Notes under the pieces: generated by a model
Told to the model about the DNA's origin: nothing
The model's database searches: none
The model's input: the letters and a program-made list of their open reading frames with translations, nothing else
Position numbers and translations under genes: made by a program
In this document: positions 17,614 through 25,010 of the stretch, piece by piece
Position numbering within the stretch: position 1 is the first letter of the stretch
Layout of the letters: each line of letters opens with the position of its first letter
Assembly (NCBI GenBank): GCA_902777335.1
Contig: CACYTF010000002.1
Coordinates: 85,912 to 149,911 of the forward strand
Source of the DNA: an uncultured Eubacteriales bacterium
Lineage (GTDB): Bacteria; Bacillota; Clostridia; Christensenellales; Aristaeellaceae
DNA length: 64,000 nt
Direction: 5' to 3'

Positions 17614-17615
17614 AT

Positions 17616-17651
17616 GATAATATTCTATCATAAAAAAGATATGATGTAAAG
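17616..17651 (-). promoter_or_regulatory. Second copy of the toxin-antitoxin promoter/operator block, without its genes
   Basis: This 36-bp block matches 14321-14356 at all but about four positions, including TTTACA (17645-17650), a 17-bp spacer, TAGAAT (17622-17627) and the GATAA-TATT-CTATC palindrome. No toxin or antitoxin gene lies downstream on the minus strand. Confidence 0.6.
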
Positions 17652-17679
17652 CAGAGAATATGTCATTGCCAAAACATCA

Positions 17680-17708
17680 TTGAATTCCGAAGTGAATTCC
17701 TGTATAAT
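17680..17708 (+). promoter_or_regulatory. Promoter of the DUF3990/DUF3791 cassette
   Basis: TTGAAT (17680-17685), 17-bp spacer, TATAAT (17703-17708). TGAATTC occurs twice (17681-17687 and 17693-17699) inside the promoter, a possible operator pair spaced 12 bp apart. Confidence 0.65.
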
Positions 17709-17732
17709 AGAGTCGGAGGAGGTCATGTCGCC

Positions 17733-18212
17733 ATGATTCTGTATCACGGGAGCAATGTGCCCGTCAAAGAGCCCCGATTATTGAAGCTTCAGCGGGAACT
17801 GGACTTTGGCAAGGGCTTTTATACCACCAGCGATCTGGATCAGGCGGCAAAGTGGGCCAAGAGAACCGCGCTTCGCCTTCGCCAGTCAGAATCCTTTGTC
17901 AGCGTCTATGAGATTGACGACAAAGCGATGGATGAATTGTGTATTCTCAGATTCGACAAGCCTAACCTGGATTGGCTGCGCTTTGTCGTGAAGAATCGGA
18001 AGGGCAGCCCTGTGCCCCAGGAATGGGATATCATTGTCGGTCCTGTAGTCAATGATCAGACCGCGTCGGTCATCGACCTTTTCCTCGACGGCATGTATGA
18101 CGAACAGGAGGCGATTCGCCGCCTGTTGCCTCAAAAACTGAAAGACCAATATGCGTTCAAAACGGCCAGAGCCATCCACTTACTGCGCTGCAAGGAAGTG
18201 ATTCGCCCATGA
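17733..18212 (+). CDS. DUF3990-family protein (ADP-ribosyltransferase-like fold)
   Basis: 159 residues opening MILYHGSNVPVKEPRLL, then DFGKGFYTTSDLDQAAKWAK: the YHG and GFYTT patterns of DUF3990 proteins, which belong to the ADP-ribosyltransferase-like superfamily. WDIIVGPVVND and the helical C terminus (RLLPQKLKDQYAFKTARAIH) fit the family. Start ATG at 17733 follows GGAGGAGG; an in-frame ATG nine bases earlier is too close to that site. First of three genes joined by 4-bp overlaps. In this arrangement it could be the toxin of a toxin-antitoxin-like cassette; that is inference, and no substrate is known to me. Confidence 0.8.
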   Translation: MILYHGSNVPVKEPRLLKLQRELDFGKGFYTTSDLDQAAKWAKRTALRLRQSESFVSVYEIDDKAMDELCILRFDKPNLDWLRFVVKNRKGSPVPQEWDIIVGPVVNDQTASVIDLFLDGMYDEQEAIRRLLPQKLKDQYAFKTARAIHLLRCKEVIRP

Positions 18213-18460
18213 ACAGGTTGTTCAGTTTTTCGCTCGATCACTACAATATGCATGTCATCCCGCGCATCATGGAAAAGTATAACATGAGCCAGATGGACGC
18301 GGCCAGGTCGTTTTTGACCTCAGAAACGCATAACATGCTGGAAAACGCGAAGCTGGCCTTGTGGGAATTCTCAGAAAGAGCCGTGTTTGAAATGTGGGAG
18401 GTCGAACGCGTCACCGGAGACCCGCGCAATTCGACCCATATAAGGAGTGAGTTGGCTTGA
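18209..18460 (+). CDS. Small helical protein in the DUF3990/DUF3791 cassette
   Basis: 83 residues, MNRLFSFSLDHYNMHVIPRI then MEKYNMSQMDAARSFLTSET, predicted mostly helical and without membrane segments. It overlaps DUF3990 by 4 bp at its start and the next gene by 4 bp at its end, so it is certainly part of the cassette. It may be a divergent DUF3791-like partner or an antitoxin; I do not recognise it with certainty. Confidence 0.72.
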   Translation: MNRLFSFSLDHYNMHVIPRIMEKYNMSQMDAARSFLTSETHNMLENAKLALWEFSERAVFEMWEVERVTGDPRNSTHIRSELA

Positions 18461-18672
18461 CGGATGAAATGGTATTCTTTCTGTTTCTGATCGAACGGTA
18501 CGCAAACGAAAAGAAGCGCTCCACCGGCGACGTTCTGCGCGAATGGGATGAGAAAGGCGTTACGCAGGAAATCTACGACGGTTATTTCCAGTATCATCAG
18601 GAAAGGTTGGAAAACGCCTACGACGATATCGACTGCCTTGTGGCGACGGGCCGCCACCTTGTATACAACTGA
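18457..18672 (+). CDS. DUF3791-family protein
   Basis: 71 residues, MTDEMVFFLFLIERYANEKK ... YDGYFQYHQERLENAYDDID, matching the short helical DUF3791 proteins that accompany DUF3990 in Clostridia. The start is a TTG at 18457 that overlaps the previous stop (TTGA) and has AAGGAG nine bases upstream; the ATG four codons later lacks spacing. Third gene of the cassette. Its constant company with an ADP-ribosyltransferase-like protein suggests a neutralising or chaperone role, unproven here. Confidence 0.75.
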   Translation: MTDEMVFFLFLIERYANEKKRSTGDVLREWDEKGVTQEIYDGYFQYHQERLENAYDDIDCLVATGRHLVYN

Positions 18673-18692
18673 ATGAGATGGAGGGAATGAAC

Positions 18693-19538
18693 ATGAAGCA
18701 CACCGCACAACGCCTTTTGGCCCTGGTCCTGACCCTGATGATGGTACTGAGCGTCACCACCGCGTTCGCGTCCGGTAAGACGGTCGCCATCAACAAGAAG
18801 AACTTCCCCGACAAGGCCTTCAGGAAGTACATTTCAAAGGAATTCGACAAGAACGGCGACGGCAAGCTGAGCAGCAAAGAGATCAGCAAGGCCAGGAGTA
18901 TCGGTTTGTTTGGCGACAACGGCATCAGAAGCCTTGAGGGCATCCAATACTTCACCGCTCTGGGCAGTTTGACCGTTTACGAACCCGTGACATCGCTGGA
19001 TCTGAGGAAGAACACCGCTCTGGCAGATCTGGATGTCGTTGGAGCGCCCCTGAAAACCTTGAAGATCACCGGCCTGAAAAAGCTTTGCCGCATTCAGATC
19101 GACGGCACCAAGCTCAAGAGCGTCGATATCGCGGGCTGTATTAAGTTATTGTCAATCATCAAGAAGCACTGCACGATCAGAGGTGGATGCATCGAATATG
19201 TGCCCACGGAAAAAGGCGATGATTATTATTGCTTCAGTTTCAGCAAAACCACGAAGATCATGAAGGGAAGCAAGCTGCTGCGCAAGTACGCCAAGCCCAA
19301 ATCCATCCAGTTCAGCAAGAGCAGTATCACCGTCAAAAAGGGCGAGGGATTCTATCTGACCAACCTGCTGAAAATGACGCCCTCCACCTGCATCTACCCT
19401 GTCAAACTCAGCACCAGCAACATTGATGTTGTGGACGTCGACGACGATTGGTGTGTCGCGTTCGAGGCCGGCACGGCCACCATCACCGCCAAGTGCGCTG
19501 GCAAGACGGCCAAAATCAAAATCACCGTCGTGGAATAG
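18693..19538 (+). CDS. Secreted protein with EF-hand-like loop, leucine-rich segment and Ig-like domain
   Basis: 281 residues from ATG 18693 (MKHTAQRLLALVLTLMMVLS), chosen because GGAGGG sits seven bases upstream; in-frame ATGs at 18678 and 18687 are too close or lack a site. A signal peptide ends near AFA. Then comes a calcium-loop-like DKNGDGKLSSKEIS, a leucine-rich region (GSLTVYEPVTSLDLRKNTAL), and a C-terminal bacterial Ig-like domain (SITVKKGEGFYL ... AGTATITAKCAGKTAKIKIT). Probably an exported surface or matrix protein. Unlinked in function to the preceding cassette as far as can be seen. Confidence 0.8.
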   Translation: MKHTAQRLLALVLTLMMVLSVTTAFASGKTVAINKKNFPDKAFRKYISKEFDKNGDGKLSSKEISKARSIGLFGDNGIRSLEGIQYFTALGSLTVYEPVTSLDLRKNTALADLDVVGAPLKTLKITGLKKLCRIQIDGTKLKSVDIAGCIKLLSIIKKHCTIRGGCIEYVPTEKGDDYYCFSFSKTTKIMKGSKLLRKYAKPKSIQFSKSSITVKKGEGFYLTNLLKMTPSTCIYPVKLSTSNIDVVDVDDDWCVAFEAGTATITAKCAGKTAKIKITVVE

Positions 19539-19643
19539 TCCGCCCATTACACGCTCTTCAAATAAAAGTAACGTTTCCGCTCTGTACTTTAGCTGAATAA
19601 AGTGGTAAACTGGTGTCACAACCTATTCATGGAGGGAAACATT

Positions 19644-20429
19644 ATGAAGAAGCTGCTTTCCATCGCACTGGTTATGCTGTTTGTGCTGGCGGGCTGTGCC
19701 TGCGCCGAGGGATTTACCTTTAAGATGGGCATCGACGCCGAATATCCGCCCTATTCCTACCTGGACGACAACGGCGAATACGCCGGCTTCGACGTGGAGA
19801 TGTGCCAGAAGGTGTGTGATATCTTGGGCTGGAACCTGGAGATCGTGCCCATCAACTGGGATACCAAGGACATCCAGCTGGACGCGGAAGAGATCGACTG
19901 CATCTGGTCGGGCCTGACCGTCTATGCCAACGGCATCACCGAGGATCGCTTCACCATCTCCACCCCCTACTCCGACAACAGCCAGATGATCCTGACCAAG
20001 AAGGGCACCGGCATCGAGAGCTTCGACGACCTGGCCGGCAAGACCGTGGGCGTGCAGATGGGCACCTCCGCCGAGGCGGCGCTCACCGGCGACGGCGAAG
20101 CGGCGGCCCTGGGCGCCACCTTCGGCACGCTGCAGCCCTATGAGAACTACAACATCGCCTTCACCGACCTGCAGGCCGGCGCCATCGACGCCATCGCCGT
20201 GGACGCGCCCGTGGCCAACGACAAGATCAACAAGTACGGCGACGACTACTACTGCCTGGACGAATCCTTCGCCTCCGAGAAGTACGGCATCTGCTTCCGC
20301 AAGGCCGACACCGAGCTGTGCGCGCAGGTCGAAGGCGCCTACATGCAGCTGGTGGAGGACGGCACCTATTTGGCGCTGGGCGAGAAGTATGAGCTGGACA
20401 CCAGCTTCCTGGTCCTGGCCGCGAAGTAA
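19644..20429 (+). CDS. Amino-acid ABC transporter substrate-binding lipoprotein
   Basis: 261 residues from ATG 19644 (MKKLLSIALVMLFVLAGCAC) preceded by TGGAGGG. The lipobox LAGC anchors the mature protein to the membrane outer face. FKMGIDAEYPPYSYLDDNGE and YAGFDVEMCQKVCDILGWNL are the ligand-binding opening of polar amino-acid binding proteins (SBP family 3). DLAGKTVGVQMGTSAE and GAIDAIAVDAPVAND complete the pattern. First gene of an SBP-permease-ATPase-racemase operon. Specificity cannot be read directly. Confidence 0.92.
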   Translation: MKKLLSIALVMLFVLAGCACAEGFTFKMGIDAEYPPYSYLDDNGEYAGFDVEMCQKVCDILGWNLEIVPINWDTKDIQLDAEEIDCIWSGLTVYANGITEDRFTISTPYSDNSQMILTKKGTGIESFDDLAGKTVGVQMGTSAEAALTGDGEAAALGATFGTLQPYENYNIAFTDLQAGAIDAIAVDAPVANDKINKYGDDYYCLDESFASEKYGICFRKADTELCAQVEGAYMQLVEDGTYLALGEKYELDTSFLVLAAK

Positions 20430-20510
20430 GCGCCCGTTCAGCGCATTCATCAGAGGGCCCGTCGTGACCGGCGTGCCCTTTGATTCTATTTTACGCGAAG
20501 GAGCTTTTGC

Positions 20511-21161
20511 ATGACACTCACCGGCATGATCCTCAAGATGAGCGAGGGCCTGGGCCGCACCTGCGCCATATTCTTTCTGACGCTGCTGTTCTCGCTGCCG
20601 CTGGGCCTGGTGGTGGCCCTGCTGCGCATGTCCAAGAACAGGGTGGTGCAGGCGGTCACCAAGGTGTATATCTCCATACTGCGCGGCACGCCGCTGATGC
20701 TGCAGCTGATCGCGGTGGCCTACGGGCCGTTTTACCTGTTCGGCTACACGCTGCTGGTGAAGCAGAAGCTGCTGGCCATCATCATCGCGTTCGCGCTGAA
20801 CTACGCGGCCTACTTCGCCGAGATCTACCGCGGCGGCATCGAGTCGATGCCGGTGGGCCAGTACGAGGCCGCCCACGTGCTGGGCTACAGCAAGGGGCAG
20901 ACCTTCATGCGCATCATACTGCCTCAGGTGGTCAAGCGCATACTGCCCAGCGTGACCAACGAGGTGATCACGCTGGTCAAGGACACGTCCATGGCCTTCA
21001 CGCTGGCCTACATGGAGATGTTCTCCATCGGCAAGCAGATCGCCAACAGCCAGTCCAGCTTCATGCCCTTTGTGATCGCCGGCGGGTTCTACTACCTGAT
21101 GAATTCGGTGGTGGCCTTCGCCATGTCCCGGTGTGAGAAGGCGCTGGGCTACTACAGGTAG
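20511..21161 (+). CDS. Amino-acid ABC transporter permease (HisM/GlnP type)
   Basis: 216 residues with about five membrane segments. The EAA loop that docks the ATPase is intact (YEAAHVLGYSKGQTFMRIIL, PQVVKR), preceded by ISILRGTPLMLQL, the start of the His/Glu/Gln/Arg permease domain. Single permease, so it would work as a homodimer. 81 bp separate it from the binding-protein gene; a weak AGGGC/GCCCT stem in that gap may lower expression relative to the binding protein. Confidence 0.93.
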   Translation: MTLTGMILKMSEGLGRTCAIFFLTLLFSLPLGLVVALLRMSKNRVVQAVTKVYISILRGTPLMLQLIAVAYGPFYLFGYTLLVKQKLLAIIIAFALNYAAYFAEIYRGGIESMPVGQYEAAHVLGYSKGQTFMRIILPQVVKRILPSVTNEVITLVKDTSMAFTLAYMEMFSIGKQIANSQSSFMPFVIAGGFYYLMNSVVAFAMSRCEKALGYYR

Positions 21162-21173
21162 GGGGTGCGCGGC

Positions 21174-21929
21174 ATGAATATACTGGAAATCAAGCATTGC
21201 CGCAAGTCGTTTGACGGCGTGCAGGTGCTTTCCGACATCTCCCTGACGGTCAGCGAGGGCCAGGTGGTGTCCATCATCGGGCCCTCCGGCAGCGGCAAGA
21301 GCACGCTGCTGCGCTGCGCCACGCTGTTGGAGACCATGGACGGCGGCAGCCTGGCCTACCTGGGCAAGTTCGCCGTGCGCGACGAGGGCGGCAAGTCCGT
21401 GTACGCCTCCCACGCCGAGCTGAAGCAGGCCCGCGCCTGCTTCGGGCTGGTGTTTCAGAACTTCAACCTGTTCCCCCACTACACGGTGCTGAAGAACATC
21501 ACCGCGGCCCCGCTGCTGATCCAGAAGCGGGAGAAGGCCGAGGTGCTGCAGACCGCCCGCGACCTGCTGTCCAAAATGGGCCTGGCGGACCGGGAGGACG
21601 CCTACCCCTACCAGCTGTCCGGCGGGCAGCAGCAGCGGGTGTCCATCGCCCGCGCGCTGGCCATGCGGCCGAAGATACTCTTCTTCGACGAGCCCACCAG
21701 CGCCCTGGACCCGGAGCTGACCGGCGAGATCCTGAAGGTCATCCGCGCGCTGGCCGCCGAGCACATGACGATGGTCATCGTCACCCACGAGATGGCCTTC
21801 GCCCGGGACGTGTCCGACCACGTGATCTTCATGGACGGCGGCGTGATCGTGGAGCAGGGCAACCCCAAGGACATCATCAACAACCCCAGCCACGAGCGCA
21901 CCATACAATTCCTGAGCAGGTTCAACTGA
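21174..21929 (+). CDS. Amino-acid ABC transporter ATP-binding protein
   Basis: 251 residues from ATG 21174 (MNILEIKHCRKSFDGVQVLS), with AGGGGG nine bases upstream; a GTG at 21165 is less likely. Walker A GPSGSGKSTL, Q-loop VFQNFNLFPHYT, signature LSGGQQQRVSIARAL, Walker B ILFFDEPTSALDPEL and H-loop VTHEMAFARDVSDHVIF are all present. GlnQ/ArtP-type importer ATPase. Gap of 12 bp after the permease and one base before the racemase-like gene. Confidence 0.94.
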   Translation: MNILEIKHCRKSFDGVQVLSDISLTVSEGQVVSIIGPSGSGKSTLLRCATLLETMDGGSLAYLGKFAVRDEGGKSVYASHAELKQARACFGLVFQNFNLFPHYTVLKNITAAPLLIQKREKAEVLQTARDLLSKMGLADREDAYPYQLSGGQQQRVSIARALAMRPKILFFDEPTSALDPELTGEILKVIRALAAEHMTMVIVTHEMAFARDVSDHVIFMDGGVIVEQGNPKDIINNPSHERTIQFLSRFN

Positions 21930-21930
21930 T

Positions 21931-22746
21931 ATGAAGATCGATTACGTGAAGCTCAGCCCCACCGGCAACATCACGGTGCTGGTCACAAGCCCGGTGCCGA
22001 GGGAGAAGCAGGCCGCCGTCGCCGCACGGCTCCTCGCGCCCGATTGCGTGGGCGGCGAGCAGGTGGGCTATCTGGAAGCCCCCACAGACCCGCGCGCCGG
22101 GGCGCGGCTTCAGATGATGGGCGGCGAGTTCTGCGGCAACGCCGCCATGGCCCTTGGCGCGCTGCTGTGCCGCAGGGACGGTCTTGCCGACGGCCAGCTG
22201 CGCAGCCTGCGGCTGGAGGTCTCCGGCAACGGCGGCACGGTGCCCTGCGCCATACTGCGCGACGGCGACGACTGGCTGGGCACGGTGCGCATGCCCCTGC
22301 CCACGTCCATTGAGCAGATCGACCTTATCGCGGGCGAGGCAATGTTCCGCGCGCCGCTGGTGCGCATGCCGGGCATCGCCCACCTGATCATTCCCGCGGG
22401 CATCGGCCTGGGCGAAGCGGAAGTCCGCCAATACCTGCCCCAGTGGAACACCGCCATCGGCGCGGACGCCCTGGGCGCGCTGCTGTGGAACGCGCCCTCG
22501 CGCTTCATCAACCCCATCGTCTATGTGCCCTCCGCCGGCACCCTGGTGCGAGAGCACGGCTGCGGCAGCGGCTCCGCCGCCGTCGGCTGCTGGCTGGCCG
22601 CGGCCGCCGGCAAAACCTGCGAAATGCCCGTAAACCAGCCCGGCGGCACGATACTGGTCCGCGCCGCGATCCTGAACGGCAAGCTCACCGTGCTCAGCAT
22701 CAACGGCCGGGTGAAGCTCATCGACGAGGGAACGCTGGAGCTCTGA
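21931..22746 (+). CDS. DapF-like PLP-independent amino-acid racemase/epimerase
   Basis: 271 residues of the diaminopimelate-epimerase fold. The two catalytic cysteines are Cys68 in MMGGEFCGNAAM and Cys211 in EHGCGSGSAAVG. The GGEFCGNA form resembles the histidine/other amino-acid racemase branch (CntK-like) more than classical DapF (MCGNGxR), so I expect a free amino acid rather than diaminopimelate as substrate. Starts one base after the transporter ATPase stop, so uptake and racemisation of the same amino acid is a natural reading (inference). The gene ends at a perfect 31-bp palindrome. Confidence 0.8.
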   Translation: MKIDYVKLSPTGNITVLVTSPVPREKQAAVAARLLAPDCVGGEQVGYLEAPTDPRAGARLQMMGGEFCGNAAMALGALLCRRDGLADGQLRSLRLEVSGNGGTVPCAILRDGDDWLGTVRMPLPTSIEQIDLIAGEAMFRAPLVRMPGIAHLIIPAGIGLGEAEVRQYLPQWNTAIGADALGALLWNAPSRFINPIVYVPSAGTLVREHGCGSGSAAVGCWLAAAAGKTCEMPVNQPGGTILVRAAILNGKLTVLSINGRVKLIDEGTLEL

Positions 22747-22814
22747 AATGAGATAGGGGACGGTTCCTTATCTCACTTTTTCAGTGAGATAAGGAACCGT
22801 CCCCTATCTCATTT
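22746..22814. terminator. Perfect 31-bp inverted repeat between convergent operons
   Basis: Arms 22746-22776 and 22784-22814 are exactly complementary around a 7-nt TTTTTCA loop, with AAAT/ATTTTTG at the ends. It sits between the racemase stop and the recF stop, so it can end transcription from both sides. The GGGACGGTTCC core looks like palindromic repeats found dispersed in Clostridia, so it may also be a small mobile repeat. Confidence 0.75.
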
Positions 22815-22818
22815 TTGT

Positions 22819-23907
22819 TTACGCGTCCTTCAGTTCCCCGTTCTCCACTCGCCAGGCCTGGCCGATGGCGGCGCCGGCCAGGTCTTCGGCGTCGGTGCAG
22901 GTGATGAAGGTCTGTATGCCCTTCAGGCGGCCGATCAGCTGGCGGCGGCGGCCCGGGTCCAGCTCGCTCATCACGTCGTCCAGCATCAGCATCGGCCACT
23001 CGCCCAGCTGCTCGCGCATCACGTCCAATTCGGAAAGCCGCATGGCCAGCGCGGCGGTGCGCTGCTGACCCTGGGAGCCGAAGGCGCGCACGTCCCGGCC
23101 CTCCACCAAAATCTGAACGTCGTCCCGGTGCGCGCCCACCGACGTGCTCAGGCGGCGCATATCGTTCTCCCGCGCGCCGAACAGCGCCTCGGCGACGGCC
23201 TCGGCGTCATCTCCGCCGGTCACGCTGGGCTGGTAGCGAATCTCAAGCTTTTCCCGGCCCTCGGCGATGTCCCGGTGGGTCTCGGAGGCCACGGCGTTCA
23301 GCTTCTCCACATAGGCGCGCCGCTGGCGCATCAGCTCGGCCCCGGCGGCGGCCAGCTGCTCGTCCCAGGCGTCCAGCGTGGCGGCGAGGGCGGGCTGCGC
23401 GGCGATGGCCTTCAGCGTCTCGTTGCGCTGCTTCAGCGCCCGGGCGTAGCGCTGCAGGGCGTAGTAGTAGGCGGGCTTGATCTGCGACAGCGCCATATCC
23501 ACGAAGCGCCGCCGCTCGGCGGGGCCGTCCTTCACGGTGCGCAAATCCTCCGGGCTGAACAGCACGCCGGTGACGTGGCCCAGCAGCTCGCCGGAGCGGG
23601 ATATCTCCTGGCCGAACACCTTGATGCGCCGTCGGCCCAGGGCGTTCAGCGCGATCTCCACGTCGTGGTCGCCGTCCCGGCGCTGCGCCTGCACGCGCAC
23701 CGCGGCGAACTCCGCGCCCCAGCGGATCAGCTCCCGGTCCTGCCGCGTGCGGTGGGAGCGGCCGGTGCAACACAGATAGAGCGCCTCCAGCACGTTGGTC
23801 TTGCCCTGGCCGTTGTCGCCCAGCAGCACGTTCACGCCCGCGCAGGGCGTGAGCGCGCAGTGTTCATAGCTGCGGAATTGATTCAGTTCAGCGCATGTAA
23901 TGATCAA
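22819..23907 (-). CDS. recF: DNA replication and repair protein RecF
   Basis: SMC-like ATPase that helps load RecA at single-strand gaps. 362 residues, normal length. N terminus MIITCAELNQFRSYEHCALT with Walker A LLGDNGQGKTNVLEAL (28-43); RecF signature VLFSPEDLRTVKDGPAERRR; C-terminal signature/Walker B WPMLMLDDVMSELDPGRRRQ. It lies 33 bp downstream of cysK and shares its promoter, rather than following dnaA-dnaN as in many Firmicutes. Confidence 0.95.
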   Translation of the reverse strand: MIITCAELNQFRSYEHCALTPCAGVNVLLGDNGQGKTNVLEALYLCCTGRSHRTRQDRELIRWGAEFAAVRVQAQRRDGDHDVEIALNALGRRRIKVFGQEISRSGELLGHVTGVLFSPEDLRTVKDGPAERRRFVDMALSQIKPAYYYALQRYARALKQRNETLKAIAAQPALAATLDAWDEQLAAAGAELMRQRRAYVEKLNAVASETHRDIAEGREKLEIRYQPSVTGGDDAEAVAEALFGARENDMRRLSTSVGAHRDDVQILVEGRDVRAFGSQGQQRTAALAMRLSELDVMREQLGEWPMLMLDDVMSELDPGRRRQLIGRLKGIQTFITCTDAEDLAGAAIGQAWRVENGELKDA

Positions 23908-23940
23908 GGCCCGTCCCGCCTCCCCGTGAAACGGTCTGCG

Positions 23941-24867
23941 TCACCAGAACAGCTGCGTCGAATAGTAGCGCTCGGCGGTGTCGGGCAGCACGGTCACCAC
24001 CGTCTTGCCCGGGCCCAGCTTCTTCGCCAGCTTCAGCGCCGCGGCCACGTTGGTGCCGCTGGAGATGCCGCACATCAGGCCCTCCTCCCGGGCGAGCCTG
24101 CGGGCGGTCTCGATGGCCTCGGAGTCGGTGACCACGCAGATGGAATCGTAGATATCCCGGTTCAGTATCTCGGGGATGATGCCGTCGCCGATGCCCATCT
24201 GAATGTGGGTGCCGATGGTGCCGCCCGCCAGTATCGCGGCGTTCTCCGGCTCCACGGCCCAGATCTCCACGTCGGGGTAGTGCTCGCGCAGCACCTCGCC
24301 GATGCCGGTGAGCGTGCCACCGGTGCCGATGCCGCTGCAATAGCCGTGGATCGGCCCGCCCGCCTGCTCCAATATCTCCAGCGCCGTGTGCTTCTTGTGG
24401 GCCAGCGTGTTGTTCGGGTTTTCAAACTGCTGGGGCACGAACACCCGCGGGTCCTTCTCCTTCATGCGCAGGGCGCAGTTCAGGCACTCCTCGATGCACT
24501 TGCCGATGTCCCCGGCGTCGTGGATCAGCCTCACCTCCGCGCCGTAGTGGCGCACCAGCTTGCGCCGCTCCTCGCTGACGGAATCCGGCATGACGATGAT
24601 CGTCCTGTAGCCCTTCACCGCGCCCACGAGGGCCAGGCCGATGCCCTGGTTGCCGCTGGTGGGCTCAACGATGATGCTGTCCGGGCCGATCAGCCCCTCC
24701 CGCTCGGCCTGCTCGATCATGTTGAGCGCCGTGCGGGTCTTGATGGAGCCGCCCACGTTCAGCGCCTCCACCTTCACCAGTATCTGCGCGCTTCCCGGCG
24801 CGGGCATGCGGTTGAGTCGCACCATGGGCGTGTGGCCCACGGCCTCGAGTATGTTCTGATAAGCCAA
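23941..24867 (-). CDS. cysK: Cysteine synthase family protein (PLP-dependent)
   Basis: 308 residues, type II PLP fold. The Schiff-base lysine lies in NVGGSIKTRTALNMIEQAE; the substrate loop is VEPTSGNQGIGLAL; the phosphate-binding loop is GIGTGGTLTGIGEVLR; CGISSGTNVAAA closes the pattern. The SIKTR and SGNQG variants differ from textbook CysK (SVKDR, SGNTG), so O-acetylserine sulfhydrylase activity is likely but a related beta-replacement reaction is possible. The start is TTG at 24867, preceded by a GGGGGG site; no better ATG is in frame. First gene of the cysK-recF transcript. Confidence 0.85.
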   Translation of the reverse strand: MAYQNILEAVGHTPMVRLNRMPAPGSAQILVKVEALNVGGSIKTRTALNMIEQAEREGLIGPDSIIVEPTSGNQGIGLALVGAVKGYRTIIVMPDSVSEERRKLVRHYGAEVRLIHDAGDIGKCIEECLNCALRMKEKDPRVFVPQQFENPNNTLAHKKHTALEILEQAGGPIHGYCSGIGTGGTLTGIGEVLREHYPDVEIWAVEPENAAILAGGTIGTHIQMGIGDGIIPEILNRDIYDSICVVTDSEAIETARRLAREEGLMCGISSGTNVAAALKLAKKLGPGKTVVTVLPDTAERYYSTQLFW

Positions 24868-24907
24868 TGGAATGCCCCCCGAATCCCTCTGAAATCGGCG
24901 GCGGCAA

Positions 24908-24950
24908 AAACGCGCCGCACGCTATTGATTATAGCATCTGCGGCGCGTTT
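24908..24950 (-). terminator. Hairpin between the GNAT and cysK genes, overlapping the cysK promoter
   Basis: 12-bp stem AAACGCGCCGCA (24908-24919) with TGCGGCGCGTTT (24939-24950); inside it GCTAT (24921-24925) pairs with ATAGC (24931-24935). It lies about 60 bp past the end of the GNAT gene. Confidence 0.55.
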
Positions 24951-24956
24951 GCGCAA
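24928..24956 (-). promoter_or_regulatory. Promoter of cysK-recF
   Basis: Minus-strand TATAAT (24928-24933), 17-bp spacer, TTGCGC (24951-24956). The -10 is perfect, the -35 weak. It is embedded in the hairpin described above. Confidence 0.5.
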
Positions 24957-25010
24957 GGCGCGAAAGGTTTAATTCCAGGGGCGCTTGACATCTCCCCGCT
25001 GCACGACTGC

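Noticed and set aside
17330..17614. 94-codon minus-strand open frame
   Set aside because: TTG start without a ribosome site, Cys/Arg/Pro-rich composition, no family resemblance; the noncoding RNA reading fits better.
17273..17640. Group II intron, tmRNA, RNase P RNA or retron ncRNA
   Set aside because: No domain V motif, tmRNA ends, RNase P core or adjacent reverse transcriptase.
19623..21908. 761-codon minus-strand open frame
   Set aside because: Antisense to the whole ABC transporter operon; no recognisable motif.
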